Source: Rhodocyclaceae bacterium
GTDB taxonomy: Bacteria; Pseudomonadota; Gammaproteobacteria; Burkholderiales; Usitatibacteraceae
DNA: 64,000 bases
Assembly (NCBI GenBank): GCA_020247545.1
Contig: JADCIX010000034.1
Span: forward strand, 30,201-94,200
Direction: 5' to 3'
Positions 35,023 to 43,615 of the stretch are shown here, piece after piece. Every line of letters begins with the position of its first letter. Positions within the stretch are counted from its first letter, which is position 1. A program made the position numbers and the translations under genes. The notes below the pieces were generated by a model. It did no database searches. It had not been told where the DNA came from and saw nothing but the letters and a program-made list of their open reading frames with translations.

Positions 35023-35976
35023 AGGGTGTTTCTCATGCGGTAGACGCACCTCTCCCGCCTATCCTTGCGTCCAAGGTTACCCAGCGCCGCAGGTTGTAGA
35101 CCGTCGCCTGCACAACGATCATCGACTTGGCGCGGGTCTCACCGATCGAGCGTAGTCGCTTGCCCATCGTCTTCTCCCAGCCGCCAAATACATGCTCTAC
35201 CCGCGCTCGAATCCGCGAGAGCTTCTGGTTGCGCCTCTGGTTGCCGGTCTGGTCGTAGCGCTGCGCGTCATCCTTGCGAGCAACACCATCTCGGAGGCCC
35301 CGTGCGTTGAGCAGCTCTCTGGTGGCCTTGGCATCGTAGCCTTTGTCGGCATGTACGGTCTTGCCGCTGTCTAATCGCACCGCGTCGGCGTCGATCAGCT
35401 TCTCAAGCGGTACGCGGTCATTCACATTGGCCGGGGTCACTTCAATGGCGCGGATCAGTTTGTGTTTCTGGTCGGCGTTGATATGGCCTTTGTCGCCGTA
35501 AAACCACTTGCCGTGCTTCATCGTCCAGCGGGCATCACCATCCGTGTGGGCGATGCGCTTGGCGTCCCAGTGGGCGGGGGTCTCGCCGTTATTGAGCCTC
35601 TCTCGGGATTCGTCGCTGACGCGCGTCTTGGGCACCTCGACAATGGTGGCGTCAATCAACTGTCCGCCTTTGGCGGTGAGACCGGCTCGGGCGAGCTGGT
35701 GGCTCACTTCACGAAACAAGGCGTCAGCACCGCCGTCGGGTACGGCAGGCGTCCGCCTTGCGGACGCGCCGCTTCGCGCCCAGTGGCCGCATTGACGGCA
35801 GCGGCTAACCCCACCCAATCGACGAGATGCTCCAGCCTGTCGAGCACCCCGGTGAATTGAACGAGCTTCTCTTCCCGTCGTGCTCTCGAAAACAAGTCGC
35901 CAGTGCGGTTTCTCATTGCTAGTCCCTTAGTCGATGCGGTCTGAACTTAGGGGGCCGGGGTTTTTAGAAGATCCCT
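35023..35976 (-). mobile_element. Decayed IS5-family insertion sequence
   Basis: A transposase pseudogene on the minus strand is flanked by imperfect inverted ends. AGGGTGTTTCTC at 35023-35034 matches, in inverse orientation, AGGGATCTTCTA (35976 down to 35965) at 8 of 12 positions. The length is about 0.95 kb, shorter than typical IS5-group elements, in line with an internal deletion in the transposase. No clear target duplication is visible. The exact ends are tentative. It sits between ftsX and rpoH. Confidence 0.7.
35033..35916 (-). pseudogene. IS5-family transposase with frameshift and internal deletion
   Basis: The N-terminal part (from 35916) reads 'LEHLVDWVGLAAAVNAATGRE' and ends prematurely with a stop near 35704. 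The C-terminal part continues in another frame from 'DALFREVSHQLARAGLTAKGG'. The DDE residues are all in the second part: 'QLIDATIVEVPKTR', 'VHADKGYDAKATRE' and 'RIRARVEHVFGGW'. The IS5 middle segment, about 60 residues between the 'PYPT' block and 'ALFREV', is missing. The enzyme is therefore expected to be inactive. The deletion joint is near 35730. Confidence 0.85.
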
Positions 35977-36165
35977 CTTCCCACATCGCGACGGTATGGC
36001 GTGTCGCCCAAAGTCGGTCCAGCTCACCTAGGTTAATACGCGTAACTTTCCCCGCATAGACGATTAATTATTTTAAATCAAATACTTGTATCATAAGTGA
36101 GTCTTTACAAATTCCTGCATCTTTTGGATTCATGAATCGCCTTAACAATTGAACTTCTAAAGCTA

Positions 36166-36192
36166 TTAGCACTCTTATTGGCAGAGTGCTAA
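36166..36192. promoter_or_regulatory. CIRCE element (HrcA operator) upstream of rpoH
   Basis: TTAGCACTC (36166-36174) and GAGTGCTAA (36184-36192) are separated by exactly nine bases, a perfect match to the CIRCE consensus bound by HrcA. It lies 66 bases upstream of the rpoH start. A possible -10 element (TAATAT, 36190-36195) overlaps its right arm, so bound HrcA should block transcription. Confidence 0.93.
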
Positions 36193-36257
36193 TATATTCA
36201 ATAAGGAACCTCTGCCTAGGATCGCACTCGTTGCAAGTACCAAAAAAGGAGCTATCA

Positions 36258-37118
36258 ATGTCTACCGCAAGCATGAATCTTCCAGCCTTGTCAGTCGCAA
36301 GTTTGGAAAACTACATCTCCACCGTCAACCGCATACCCATGCTGACCCCAGAACGCGAGTATGAGCTGGGTGTTGCACTCAAGACGCGTGGCGACCTTGC
36401 CGCAGCCTCCGAACTCGTGATGTCGCACCTGCGACTGGTAGTTTCGATCGCGCGCAACTATGCCGGATATGGACTTCAGCAATCAGACCTCATTCAAGAA
36501 GGCAACATTGGTCTGATGAAAGCGGTCAAACGATTTGACCCGGATCGTGGTGTGCGGCTTGTATCCTTTGCCGTGCACTGGATCAAAGCAGAGATGCATG
36601 AATACATCTTGAAGAACTGGCGCATCGTGAAGGTTGCCACGACAAAAGCGCAGCGCAAGTTGTTCTTTAATCTACGCTCAATGAAGCCAAACTTTGGCAC
36701 GCTGTCGCCGACCGAGGTAAAAGAGGTCGCACGTCAACTTAATGTCAAAGAGACCGATGTCAGCGAGATGGAGAAACGGCTGACTGGGCAGGAAATTTCG
36801 CTCGAACCTAATGACGGGGACGACGAGAGCTGGATAAGCCCGATTGCCTACCTTGCAGACAATTCCGTGGATCCTGCCGAGCGACTCGGTGCGATGCAAA
36901 AAGAAATTGCCGCAACAAGTGGCATGGAAGCCGCACTCGCTACACTGGATGACCGCAGCCGGCGAATCATTGAAACCCGCTGGCTTAATGAAGGTGGAGA
37001 AAAAACGTTGCACGAGTTGGCGGCAGAATACGGTGTTTCGGCTGAGCGTATCCGCCAGATTGAAGCCAAAGCCATGCAGAAAATGAAGTTGCAGTTACAG
37101 GATTACGCTGCGGCTTGA
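36258..37118 (+). CDS. rpoH: RNA polymerase heat-shock sigma factor sigma-32
   Basis: The start at 36258 has the ribosome site AAAGGAGC. The product is 286 residues, the normal length. Region 2 shows 'DLIQEGNIGLMKAVKRFDPDRGVRLVSFA' in two blocks and 'WIKAEMHEYILKNWRIVKVAT'. The RpoH-box 'QRKLFFNLRSMK' is diagnostic of sigma-32. Region 4 has 'TLHELAAEYGVSAERIRQIE'. It directs RNA polymerase to heat-shock promoters. A CIRCE operator upstream suggests negative control by HrcA, so one heat-shock repressor may control the other heat-shock regulator. The IS lies 281 bases upstream. Confidence 0.97.
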   Translation: MSTASMNLPALSVASLENYISTVNRIPMLTPEREYELGVALKTRGDLAAASELVMSHLRLVVSIARNYAGYGLQQSDLIQEGNIGLMKAVKRFDPDRGVRLVSFAVHWIKAEMHEYILKNWRIVKVATTKAQRKLFFNLRSMKPNFGTLSPTEVKEVARQLNVKETDVSEMEKRLTGQEISLEPNDGDDESWISPIAYLADNSVDPAERLGAMQKEIAATSGMEAALATLDDRSRRIIETRWLNEGGEKTLHELAAEYGVSAERIRQIEAKAMQKMKLQLQDYAAA

Positions 37119-37138
37119 TTCGACGATTCCGTCCAAAC

Positions 37139-37165
37139 AAAACGGGCACCAGTGGTGCCCGTTTT
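37139..37165. terminator. Bidirectional intrinsic terminator between rpoH and ridA
   Basis: CGGGCACC (37143-37150) and GGTGCCCG (37154-37161) form a perfect 8-bp stem with a 3-base loop. AAAA precedes it and TTTT follows it, so it can stop transcription from rpoH and from the convergent ridA. Confidence 0.9.
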
Positions 37166-37186
37166 GTTTACTGCCTGCGGATGCCA

Positions 37187-37534
37187 TCAGCGCGCGGCAA
37201 CCACCAGCATTTCCACCTTCCATTCTGGCTTCGCCAGCTTGGCTTCGACTGTCGCCCTCGGCGGCGTCGCCCCCGGTACAATCCAGCCATCCCAAACGGC
37301 GTTCATGCTAGGAAAATCTTGCATGTCGGCAATAAAAATTGTTACTTGCAGCAGTTTCGATTTGTCGCTTCCCGCCTCCCCGAGGAGTTTATCGATCGCC
37401 GCTAGGACTTGACGTGTCTGACCCGAAATATCCTGCGTATTGTCTTCAGCAACCTGTCCTGCAAGGTATACGGTGTTGCCGTGAACCGCAATCTCCGATA
37501 ATCGTTTACCGACGAGCATCCGCTCAATAGTCAT
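37187..37534 (-). CDS. RidA/YjgF/YER057c/UK114 family protein
   Basis: This 115-residue RidA-superfamily protein has 'VYLAGQVAEDNTQDISGQTRQVLAAIDKLL' in two blocks and 'VTIFIADMQDFPSMNAVWDGW'. The substrate-binding Arg is in 'PPRATVEAKLAKPEWKVEML' and the usual C-terminal Glu region follows. Family members deaminate enamine/imine intermediates such as 2-aminoacrylate; not all subgroups are active. It is convergent with rpoH and 11 bases upstream of the sco gene on its own strand. Confidence 0.9.
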   Translation of the reverse strand: MTIERMLVGKRLSEIAVHGNTVYLAGQVAEDNTQDISGQTRQVLAAIDKLLGEAGSDKSKLLQVTIFIADMQDFPSMNAVWDGWIVPGATPPRATVEAKLAKPEWKVEMLVVAAR

Positions 37535-37545
37535 CTAGTCTCTCC

Positions 37546-38133
37546 TTAAAAAAGCTTACTGATATCAGCTGCCAACTTATCTACCGGCAACCCATAAGGT
37601 GCCATCAAACGCAGGCGACCCTGCGTATCAAAGATCAACATTCCTGCCGTATGGTCAACGGTATAAGAATCCGCAGTTTTACCTGCGACAACCCGCGCGA
37701 CGATTTTGAAGTCTTTAGTCACCTTAGCCGTAGCTGCTTCATCACCATATAACCCAAGGAAAGTTGGGTTGAAGGAGGAAACATATTTTGAGAGAAGCTC
37801 TGGTGTATCCCGCTTTGGATCCACGGTGATGAACAAGACTTGCAGCTTCTCACTCGCCGGACCAAGCTGTAGCATGACTTGCCGCATCTCGGACAGGGTG
37901 GTTGGACACACGTCCGGGCAGAAGGTAAAACCAAAGAAAACAGCCACCACCTTGCCGTGAAAGTCAGCCATCGTTCGTGGCTTTCCTGTGTGGTCGGTCA
38001 GCCGAAAGTCATCCCCGTAGCCTTGAGCGCCGGTGATATCTACCGAATTAAATGACGGCGGGGACTGGCGGCAACCGGAATTCAGCAGCATCACTACGCA
38101 AATACTGGCAACCCAAACGGCGCGCACCATCAC
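37546..38133 (-). CDS. SCO1/SenC-family copper chaperone
   Basis: This 195-residue thioredoxin-fold lipoprotein has the lipobox LNSGC. The copper-binding CxxxC is in '[17 protein letters not shown]' and the distal His in '[12 protein letters not shown]'. Sco proteins deliver copper to the CuA site of cytochrome c oxidase subunit II. The neighbours are cyoE/ctaB and ctaA, both needed for haem A. The stop-to-start overlap with ctaB is 4 bases, so this gene is coexpressed with the haem A genes. Confidence 0.94.
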   Translation of the reverse strand: MMVRAVWVASICVVMLLNSGCRQSPPSFNSVDITGAQGYGDDFRLTDHTGKPRTMADFHGKVVAVFFGFTFCPDVCPTTLSEMRQVMLQLGPASEKLQVLFITVDPKRDTPELLSKYVSSFNPTFLGLYGDEAATAKVTKDFKIVARVVAGKTADSYTVDHTAGMLIFDTQGRLRLMAPYGLPVDKLAADISKLF

Positions 38134-39041
38134 AATGTTGCGGCGAGAGGCGCGTAGTGATCGATCAGTAACGCCGCAAACAGTAACGCGAGATACAAGA
38201 TCGAAAAGTTGAATGTCTTCCTCGCGAGTGCATCGGTATAACGATGGTACAGCTGTATGGCGAACCAGATAAATACCGCGTTCAAAATGACGGTGCTAAG
38301 CAGATAGAACCAAGCAGCCATGCCGACAACAAACGGCAGCAATGTCGCCGCGGACAACATCAAGGTGTAGAGGAGCAAGTGTAGCTTGGTGAATTGATCG
38401 CCGTGTGTCACCGGGAGCATCGGCACCCCCGCCTTTGCATATTCTTTTTTGCGGTACAACGCTAACGCCCAAAAATGTGGCGGGGTCCAGGCGAAAATAA
38501 TCAGGAAAAGTAGCAGAGCCTGTGGATCCACCACCCCGGCGACCGCTGCCCAACCAAGAATCGGCGGCATCGCGCCGGAGGCACCACCAATCACAATATT
38601 CTGTGGCGTCGCTGGTTTGAGGATCACAGTGTAGATCACCGCATACCCGACAAACGTTCCCAAGGTTAACCACATCGTCAACGGGTTGACGTAACGGTAA
38701 AGGATCATCAGCCCAATACCACCGACGATGCCTGCCAGCGACAATACTTGTGCGGTGGAAATGGACCCCGCCACGGTAGGCCGATCTCTCGTCCGCGCCA
38801 TGTTGCGGTCGATGGCCTGCTCAACCAAACAATTAAATGCCGCAGCGGCACCCGCGACGAGCCATATGCCTCCGGTTGCCGTCAGCATCAGGGGTAGATC
38901 CCAGCCGATGCCCACGGGATAAGCGAGCATCATGCCGATCACCGCCGTGAACACGATCAGGGCGTTGACCCGCGGCTTTGTAAGTCTCAGGAACTGCATT
39001 AACACGCCCGGTTGGCGATAGGAAATTAAATTTTCAGTCAC
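38130..39041 (-). CDS. ctaB: Protohaem IX farnesyltransferase (haem O synthase)
   Basis: This 303-residue UbiA-family prenyltransferase has about nine TM helices. The Asp-rich substrate motif is '[19 protein letters not shown]' (N-x-x-x-D-x-x-M-x-R-T). A second loop is '[19 protein letters not shown]'. It converts haem B to haem O with farnesyl diphosphate. The gene lies between ctaA and sco in the oxidase assembly operon. Confidence 0.96.
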   Translation of the reverse strand: MTENLISYRQPGVLMQFLRLTKPRVNALIVFTAVIGMMLAYPVGIGWDLPLMLTATGGIWLVAGAAAAFNCLVEQAIDRNMARTRDRPTVAGSISTAQVLSLAGIVGGIGLMILYRYVNPLTMWLTLGTFVGYAVIYTVILKPATPQNIVIGGASGAMPPILGWAAVAGVVDPQALLLFLIIFAWTPPHFWALALYRKKEYAKAGVPMLPVTHGDQFTKLHLLLYTLMLSAATLLPFVVGMAAWFYLLSTVILNAVFIWFAIQLYHRYTDALARKTFNFSILYLALLFAALLIDHYAPLAATL

Positions 39042-39058
39042 GTGGTGGGTTCAGCAAT

Positions 39059-40132
39059 TCAAGTTCTATTCATTCGATATATGGTTACCACAATGAGTGC
39101 CATGAGCAACGCGGCAAGACCATTGTGGGCAACCGAAACCCAGATGGGCAAACTAAACCACACGTTTGAAAGTCCCAGCAGTACCTGCAAAGCCAGCATC
39201 ACACCAAGCATTTTTCCAACCATCCGCCCAGATTCAGTTTTTGCCAGACGCCAAGAAAAAAATCCAACCACCAGTACAACAACAATCGCGCCAAGCCGAT
39301 GCATCCAGTGGATGGCTCTGAGTGCATCGATAGTCAGCAGTTCCCCATCCGGCCCGACACCAAGCGGCCTGATCACGTGAAAGGCATTGGCAAAGTCCAT
39401 CTCTGGCAGCCACTTGCCATTACAAGTTGGAAGATCAACACATGCCAGCGCAGCGTAATTGGTACTCGTCCAGCCGCCAAGCACGATCTGCATAAACAAC
39501 ACGACCGCAGCGACCACGGCAAACAGCTTCAATCCTGAGGACACAATTATACGTTCTCCAAGTTTTCCCGCGCCCGGCTGCGTTGCAAGCAACAGAATCA
39601 GCAGTGTCAATATGGCAACACCGCCCAATAGGTGTGACGTAACGATGGCCGGCTTTAGCAACATCGTTACGGTCCACGCGCCAAGCGCGGCCTGAAAGAT
39701 AACCGCCGCCGCAATGACGGTTGCCAGCGCAGGCGACTGCGCAAAGCGACGCCGGTTGCGCCAGGCGGCGAACATGATCGCCGCGATCAGCGCACCCACC
39801 ACCATCGCCAGATACCTGTGCGCCATCTCCTTCCACGCTTTCGCCATGGTTACCGGTCCACCCGGCAAAGCGGCTTCGGCCGCACGAATTTCCTCGGTTG
39901 AATGGTGCGGCGTCAAGTTGCCATAACATCCGGGCCAGTCTGGACATCCAAGTCCGGCGTCAGACAATCGGACATATGCGCCAAGAATGATCAGTACAAA
40001 TGTGGTCACAGCAGTCACGGTGATGAGCCGACGAAACCGCACCTGATCACGACCAATCCACATACAGGCTCCAACAATGATTACCAACGTGATCAGTCCC
40101 ACCACGCCATGCTCGATTGCACTCATACGCAT
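39059..40132 (-). CDS. ctaA: Haem A synthase (CtaA/Cox15)
   Basis: This 357-residue membrane protein of the COX15/CtaA family has eight TM helices and conserved His ligands for haem. The family start 'GAYVRLSDAGLGCPDWPGC' is clear. Others are 'EMAHRYLAMVVGALIAA', 'LGGWTSTNYAALAC' and 'IHWMHRLGAIVVVLVVG'. It oxidises haem O to haem A for cytochrome c oxidase. It follows the Sco-like gene by 12 bases. Confidence 0.96.
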   Translation of the reverse strand: MRMSAIEHGVVGLITLVIIVGACMWIGRDQVRFRRLITVTAVTTFVLIILGAYVRLSDAGLGCPDWPGCYGNLTPHHSTEEIRAAEAALPGGPVTMAKAWKEMAHRYLAMVVGALIAAIMFAAWRNRRRFAQSPALATVIAAAVIFQAALGAWTVTMLLKPAIVTSHLLGGVAILTLLILLLATQPGAGKLGERIIVSSGLKLFAVVAAVVLFMQIVLGGWTSTNYAALACVDLPTCNGKWLPEMDFANAFHVIRPLGVGPDGELLTIDALRAIHWMHRLGAIVVVLVVGFFSWRLAKTESGRMVGKMLGVMLALQVLLGLSNVWFSLPIWVSVAHNGLAALLMALIVVTIYRMNRT

Positions 40133-40144
40133 TACATCAAACCT

Positions 40145-40762
40145 CTATTTTGGTTCTGCACTTTCCATCTCCTTCCCAAGTTGCGAGGCCTTCAGCACGC
40201 GACGAAGGTCTGCAGCTAACTGTTTGATATCTTGATCCGCCCGATAACTCATAAACAAATTTCCCATCGGGTCGACCGCGTAGATGTAGCCACGACCGCC
40301 CGTCGTATCGCCGGGCGCACGCGGTAACTCTGCAAGCCAGGTTGAGTCCTTGGCCGAAACGAACGCAGTACCAGCATTGTCCTCAGTCAATTTTGCGGGA
40401 ACCGGAAGTCCGTCGTCGATCAACATCACGCGCACCACCCGGTCCAACTCTTTGCCAACCAGTAGACGAGCCTGACGCATGGTGTGCAACTTAGCAATAC
40501 AGGTCGACTCACAGGCACCGCTATCGCGCGTCAGGATCAGCCACTTCCCGCGGAATGCCTTCGAGGCCGCAGCAGGAGGCGCGTCCTTTGCGTCAATCGC
40601 ATCAAAAGGTATTTTCGGCAACTGCACAACCGGGACAACGAGATCGCCAAAGTTATTGGTCGTTTTTGGCTTCCAAAAGAAAAACATCAGGTACGACGCA
40701 GTGATCGGCAGGGCAAATAGCACGAACATGAGCACGAACTTAACACGTGGCGATAGCCTCAT
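40145..40762 (-). CDS. Membrane-anchored Sco-like thioredoxin-fold assembly protein
   Basis: The start at 40762 overlaps the surf1 stop as ATGA, which fixes it against an upstream in-frame start. This 205-residue protein has one TM helix ('KFVLMFVLFALPITASYLMF') and a periplasmic domain. It contains 'ACESTCIAKLHTMRQA', a C-x-x-x-C that aligns in position with the Sco copper site. 'GRGYIYAVDPMGNLFMSYR' follows, like the Sco C-terminal region. It is not a close Sco1 homologue; betaproteobacterial oxidase operons regularly have such a gene between surf1 and ctaA. Its role in copper delivery is inference. Confidence 0.78.
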   Translation of the reverse strand: MRLSPRVKFVLMFVLFALPITASYLMFFFWKPKTTNNFGDLVVPVVQLPKIPFDAIDAKDAPPAAASKAFRGKWLILTRDSGACESTCIAKLHTMRQARLLVGKELDRVVRVMLIDDGLPVPAKLTEDNAGTAFVSAKDSTWLAELPRAPGDTTGGRGYIYAVDPMGNLFMSYRADQDIKQLAADLRRVLKASQLGKEMESAEPK

Positions 40763-41496
40763 CCGAACCGATCCGCTTTCTTGAGTTTTAGATTCAACAC
40801 CAGCCATAACACCACGACTGTTGTTGCCAGCGAGTACCAAGTCAACATGTACTCGACATGTTTAGCCACCTTTGCATCAGGTCGTTCAGAAATGTGCGTA
40901 AGGCCTGCATCCGTCGGATTCGCAAGCAACATAAGCCCGGCAACATGGCGACCGGTCCGCTGGCGATAGCGCTCAATGGTCAGATTTTGCCAAACGCTCC
41001 CCTGCACCGGCGATTGCTCGCCTAGCTCCAGAAATTTCGCGGTAGGCAGCGACAACATCCCGCGCACTTCTACCAGACCCGCGGGTACACCGACAAAGGG
41101 AGGCTGGGGGTAAGCTGCACTTCGCGGAACAAAACCTCGATTGACCAACAACACTGATGTGGTTCCATCGATGAACAAAGGGGTTACCACATGGTACCCA
41201 ACCGTCGCCCCTTCACTCTTGTTGTCGAGGAAGATCTGGCCCGCCGCGTCGTAGACACCCCTTGCAATGGCACGTCGGAATACGTCGCGTTCTACCACCA
41301 GCTCGCCATCAACATGTAACGGCGGCTCTACCACCCGCAGGTCTAAACTCGCCTGTAACTGGGTCTTTTCGGCCACTCTACCGCGCTGCCAGTTGCCGAG
41401 ATGCACCGTCATCACGAGCGTGACCAATGCGGCAACGGTTGGCACGAGGGTCGGCTGAAACCGCAGCTGAGTTAGCCTTCTTATCGAATAGAACAT
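40759..41496 (-). CDS. SURF1-family cytochrome oxidase assembly protein
   Basis: The start is placed at Met 41496 because the product then opens 'MFYSIRRLTQLRFQPTLVP'; other in-frame ATGs lie 15 and 60 bases upstream. The protein has N- and C-terminal TM helices around a periplasmic loop. SURF1 motifs include 'LGNWQRGRVAEKTQLQ', 'GYHVVTPLFIDGTTSVLLVNRGFVP' in two blocks, 'VEVRGMLSLP' and 'KHVEYMLTWYSLA'. It supports haem A insertion in subunit I. It is the first gene of the surf1-Sco-like-ctaA-ctaB-sco operon. Confidence 0.9.
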   Translation of the reverse strand: MFYSIRRLTQLRFQPTLVPTVAALVTLVMTVHLGNWQRGRVAEKTQLQASLDLRVVEPPLHVDGELVVERDVFRRAIARGVYDAAGQIFLDNKSEGATVGYHVVTPLFIDGTTSVLLVNRGFVPRSAAYPQPPFVGVPAGLVEVRGMLSLPTAKFLELGEQSPVQGSVWQNLTIERYRQRTGRHVAGLMLLANPTDAGLTHISERPDAKVAKHVEYMLTWYSLATTVVVLWLVLNLKLKKADRFG

Positions 41497-41657
41497 CAAG
41501 GGCAATCCCATGTAAACAACAGGAGCAAAAATAAAAAAATCAGCCCGCCAAAACAACTAGCCAGGAAGTTACTATCCACAAACTACTTCATCGGCCCCAT
41601 ACGACAAGGATTTACCGCGATAATTCTCTGGTGGTCGGTTGACCTGGGAGAAAAAAC

Positions 41658-41849
41658 ATGAAATATGTGCTGGTATTGCTGCTGTTACTCGTCATCATTA
41701 GTTTATTCTCGGGGTTGTTCTTCATGTATCGCAACAATGGACACTCGAGGAAAATGGTCAATGCGCTGAAAATTCGCGTTGGCTTTTCGATTATTGCGTT
41801 CTTAGTCGCCGTGGGCGGGTTCGTATTCGGCTGGTTTCCCCGAGGTTAG
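41658..41849 (+). CDS. Twin-TM small protein (DUF2909)
   Basis: This 63-residue protein has two TM helices ('YVLVLLLLLVIISLFSGLFF' and 'VGFSIIAFLVAVGGFVFGW') joined by a basic loop ('RNNGHSRKMVNALKIRVG'). The arrangement is the DUF2909 'twin transmembrane' family found between coxC and surf1 in betaproteobacteria. It is divergent from surf1 and convergent with coxC. The function is unknown; its fixed location suggests it helps oxidase assembly. Confidence 0.82.
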   Translation: MKYVLVLLLLLVIISLFSGLFFMYRNNGHSRKMVNALKIRVGFSIIAFLVAVGGFVFGWFPRG

Positions 41850-41914
41850 CGCCATAAACTTTCCGCACTGTCTCTTACCAATTCTCACTTTGGTGGAGTG
41901 GTACTACGAAAAAA

Positions 41915-41940
41915 AGGCCGCCAGCATGAGCTGGCGGCCT
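41915..41940. terminator. Bidirectional terminator between DUF2909 and coxC
   Basis: AGGCCGCCAG and CTGGCGGCCT form a perfect 10-bp stem with loop CATGAG. An A-run lies on the left and a T-run on the right, so it serves both the DUF2909 gene and the converging coxB-coxC operon. Confidence 0.93.
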
Positions 41941-41963
41941 TTTTTGATAGACGCCAAATGTTG

Positions 41964-42830
41964 TTAGACCAATACGTAGACAAAGATAAACAACCCCAGC
42001 CAAACAACATCCACAAAGTGCCAGTACCACGCGACCGCTTCAAATCCGAAGTGCCGGTCCGGCTTGAAGTGCCCCTTAATACATCTGAACAGGATCACCG
42101 TCAGCATAATGGCACCGAGCGTCACATGAAAGCCGTGGAAGCCAGTTAGCAAATAAAACGTCGAGCCGAACACGCCAGAAGAAAGCTTGAGGTTGAGATC
42201 GGAGTACGCGTGAACGTACTCGTAAATCTGGAATCCCAAGAACACCGCACCGAGGCCAATGGTAGCGACAAGCCCCCAGATCAACCCATTACGATTGTTA
42301 TCGATCAGTGCGTGATGGGCGTAGGTGATGGTGACGCCGGAAGCAAGCAACAAGGCTGTATTGAGCGCGGGAATGCCCCAAGCCCCCATGCTTTGAAACG
42401 CTAGCGCAGGATCTTGCTGGAAGTACGGTCCCAAGGTTGGCCATTTCGCCGCGTAACCTTCCCACAGAAAAGCATTGTCCAAGTCAGCAAGCCATGGCAC
42501 TGAAAACACCCTTGCATAGTACAGCGCGCCAAAAAAAGCGGCGAAAAACATGACCTCGGAAAAGATAAACCAGCCCATGCTCCAGCGATAGGAGGCGTCA
42601 ACCTGCTTGTTATAGAGTCCCGACTCGCTCTCGCTGATGACATTTCCAAACCAGCCGAACAACATGTAGATCAGGACTGCAAAACCGATTAGCTGCAAGG
42701 CAGCACCATACGGCTGGATTTGATTCATCCACAACACAGTTCCCGCACCCAGGAACATTAGCGCCGTTGAGCCGACTACGGGCCACTTGGAAGGGGGGGC
42801 GAAATAATAACCACCAGTTGTCGCACTCAC
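41964..42830 (-). CDS. coxC: Cytochrome c oxidase subunit III
   Basis: This 288-residue subunit III has about seven TM helices: 'MGWFIFSEVMFFAAFFGALYY' in two parts, then 'ALLLASGVTITYAHHAL', and the C-terminal 'FHGFHVTLGAIMLTVIL' with 'AVAWYWHFVDVVWLGLFIFVYV'. Glu in 'FSEVMFF' is the conserved residue of subunit III. It lies downstream of ctaG and DUF2970 in the operon and ends at the terminator. The length is normal for a bacterial aa3/caa3 oxidase. Confidence 0.96.
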   Translation of the reverse strand: MSATTGGYYFAPPSKWPVVGSTALMFLGAGTVLWMNQIQPYGAALQLIGFAVLIYMLFGWFGNVISESESGLYNKQVDASYRWSMGWFIFSEVMFFAAFFGALYYARVFSVPWLADLDNAFLWEGYAAKWPTLGPYFQQDPALAFQSMGAWGIPALNTALLLASGVTITYAHHALIDNNRNGLIWGLVATIGLGAVFLGFQIYEYVHAYSDLNLKLSSGVFGSTFYLLTGFHGFHVTLGAIMLTVILFRCIKGHFKPDRHFGFEAVAWYWHFVDVVWLGLFIFVYVLV

Positions 42831-42854
42831 ATCACTCTCCTAATAACTAATCCA

Positions 42855-43034
42855 TCACTTTGCGGTGATGAACTTCACCAACATAAACAACGTTACAACA
42901 AAGATAAGCGCACAAACAACGCCTACAAGAACCACATGCTGAATTTTCAATTTACTGCGGTCTTCCTCATATCCCCGTGAACTACGGACACCGAGAAACG
43001 CCCACAAGACCGCTTTGAATGCGTTCCACCACAC
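42855..43034 (-). CDS. Small membrane protein, DUF2970 family
   Basis: This 59-residue protein starts with GTG overlapping the TAG of ctaG by one base. It reads 'VWWNAFKAVLWAFLGVRSS', then a charged loop and one TM helix 'VVLVGVVCALIFVVTLFML'. This matches DUF2970, found between ctaG and coxC in betaproteobacteria. The function is unknown; the translational coupling argues for a role in oxidase assembly. The short frame is easy to miss in automated annotation. Confidence 0.83.
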   Translation of the reverse strand: MWWNAFKAVLWAFLGVRSSRGYEEDRSKLKIQHVVLVGVVCALIFVVTLFMLVKFITAK

Positions 43035-43615
43035 TACGCAGGATCTTTTGGTGCTTTTTTCATCTCTTCAGTAACATCGAAGAAATAGTACGAAAGTCCA
43101 ATGGACCCAATCTTTGCCGGCAGCTTGGGATCAATAAAAAAAGTCACCGGCATCTCACGTGATTCACCTGCTTGAAGCGTCTGATTGGAAAAACAGAAAC
43201 ATTCAATCTTGCTGAAAAACAAGCCGGCCTCTACAGGCGCAAAACTGGGAACAGCTCTCCCGGTGGTGGCATATGGCAACGCGTTAGTGACTCGATAGTG
43301 GATCGTCACCATCTCTCCCGGATGAATCTCGACGCGTTTGTCAACCGGCACAAACTTCCACGCAAAGCCGCCATGCAGACTCGCATCAAAATCAACCTTC
43401 ACGATGCGCGACCTGTCTACTTGGGTATTCTCGGCAACTGCCCGAGTCGCTGTTATACCAAGCACTTCGCAGATCTGTCGATAAAGCGGCACCAACGACA
43501 GACAAAATGCGAGCATCACTGGAAGTATCAACAACAACTTCTTTAGCGTGGTCCGATTATTCTCGCGGACCTCCGCTGGAGTGACAACATCAACATCATC
43601 GGCAACCACACTCAC
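43034..43615 (-). CDS. ctaG: Cytochrome c oxidase assembly protein CtaG/Cox11
   Basis: This 193-residue protein has one TM helix ('LLLILPVMLAFCLSLVPLY') and a periplasmic copper-binding domain. 'FVPVDKRVEIHPGEMVTIHYRVTN' is conserved, and the copper-binding C-x-C-x-S lies in 'KIECFCFSNQTLQAGE'. It supplies copper to the CuB site of subunit I. It starts at a GTG overlapping the upstream small ORF by one base and ends overlapping the DUF2970 start. Confidence 0.95.
   Translation of the reverse strand: MSVVADDVDVVTPAEVRENNRTTLKKLLLILPVMLAFCLSLVPLYRQICEVLGITATRAVAENTQVDRSRIVKVDFDASLHGGFAWKFVPVDKRVEIHPGEMVTIHYRVTNALPYATTGRAVPSFAPVEAGLFFSKIECFCFSNQTLQAGESREMPVTFFIDPKLPAKIGSIGLSYYFFDVTEEMKKAPKDPA

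Noticed and set aside
35033..35976. IS5 element considered as intact
   Set aside because: The transposase has a frameshift and lacks the middle segment, and the inverted ends match poorly.
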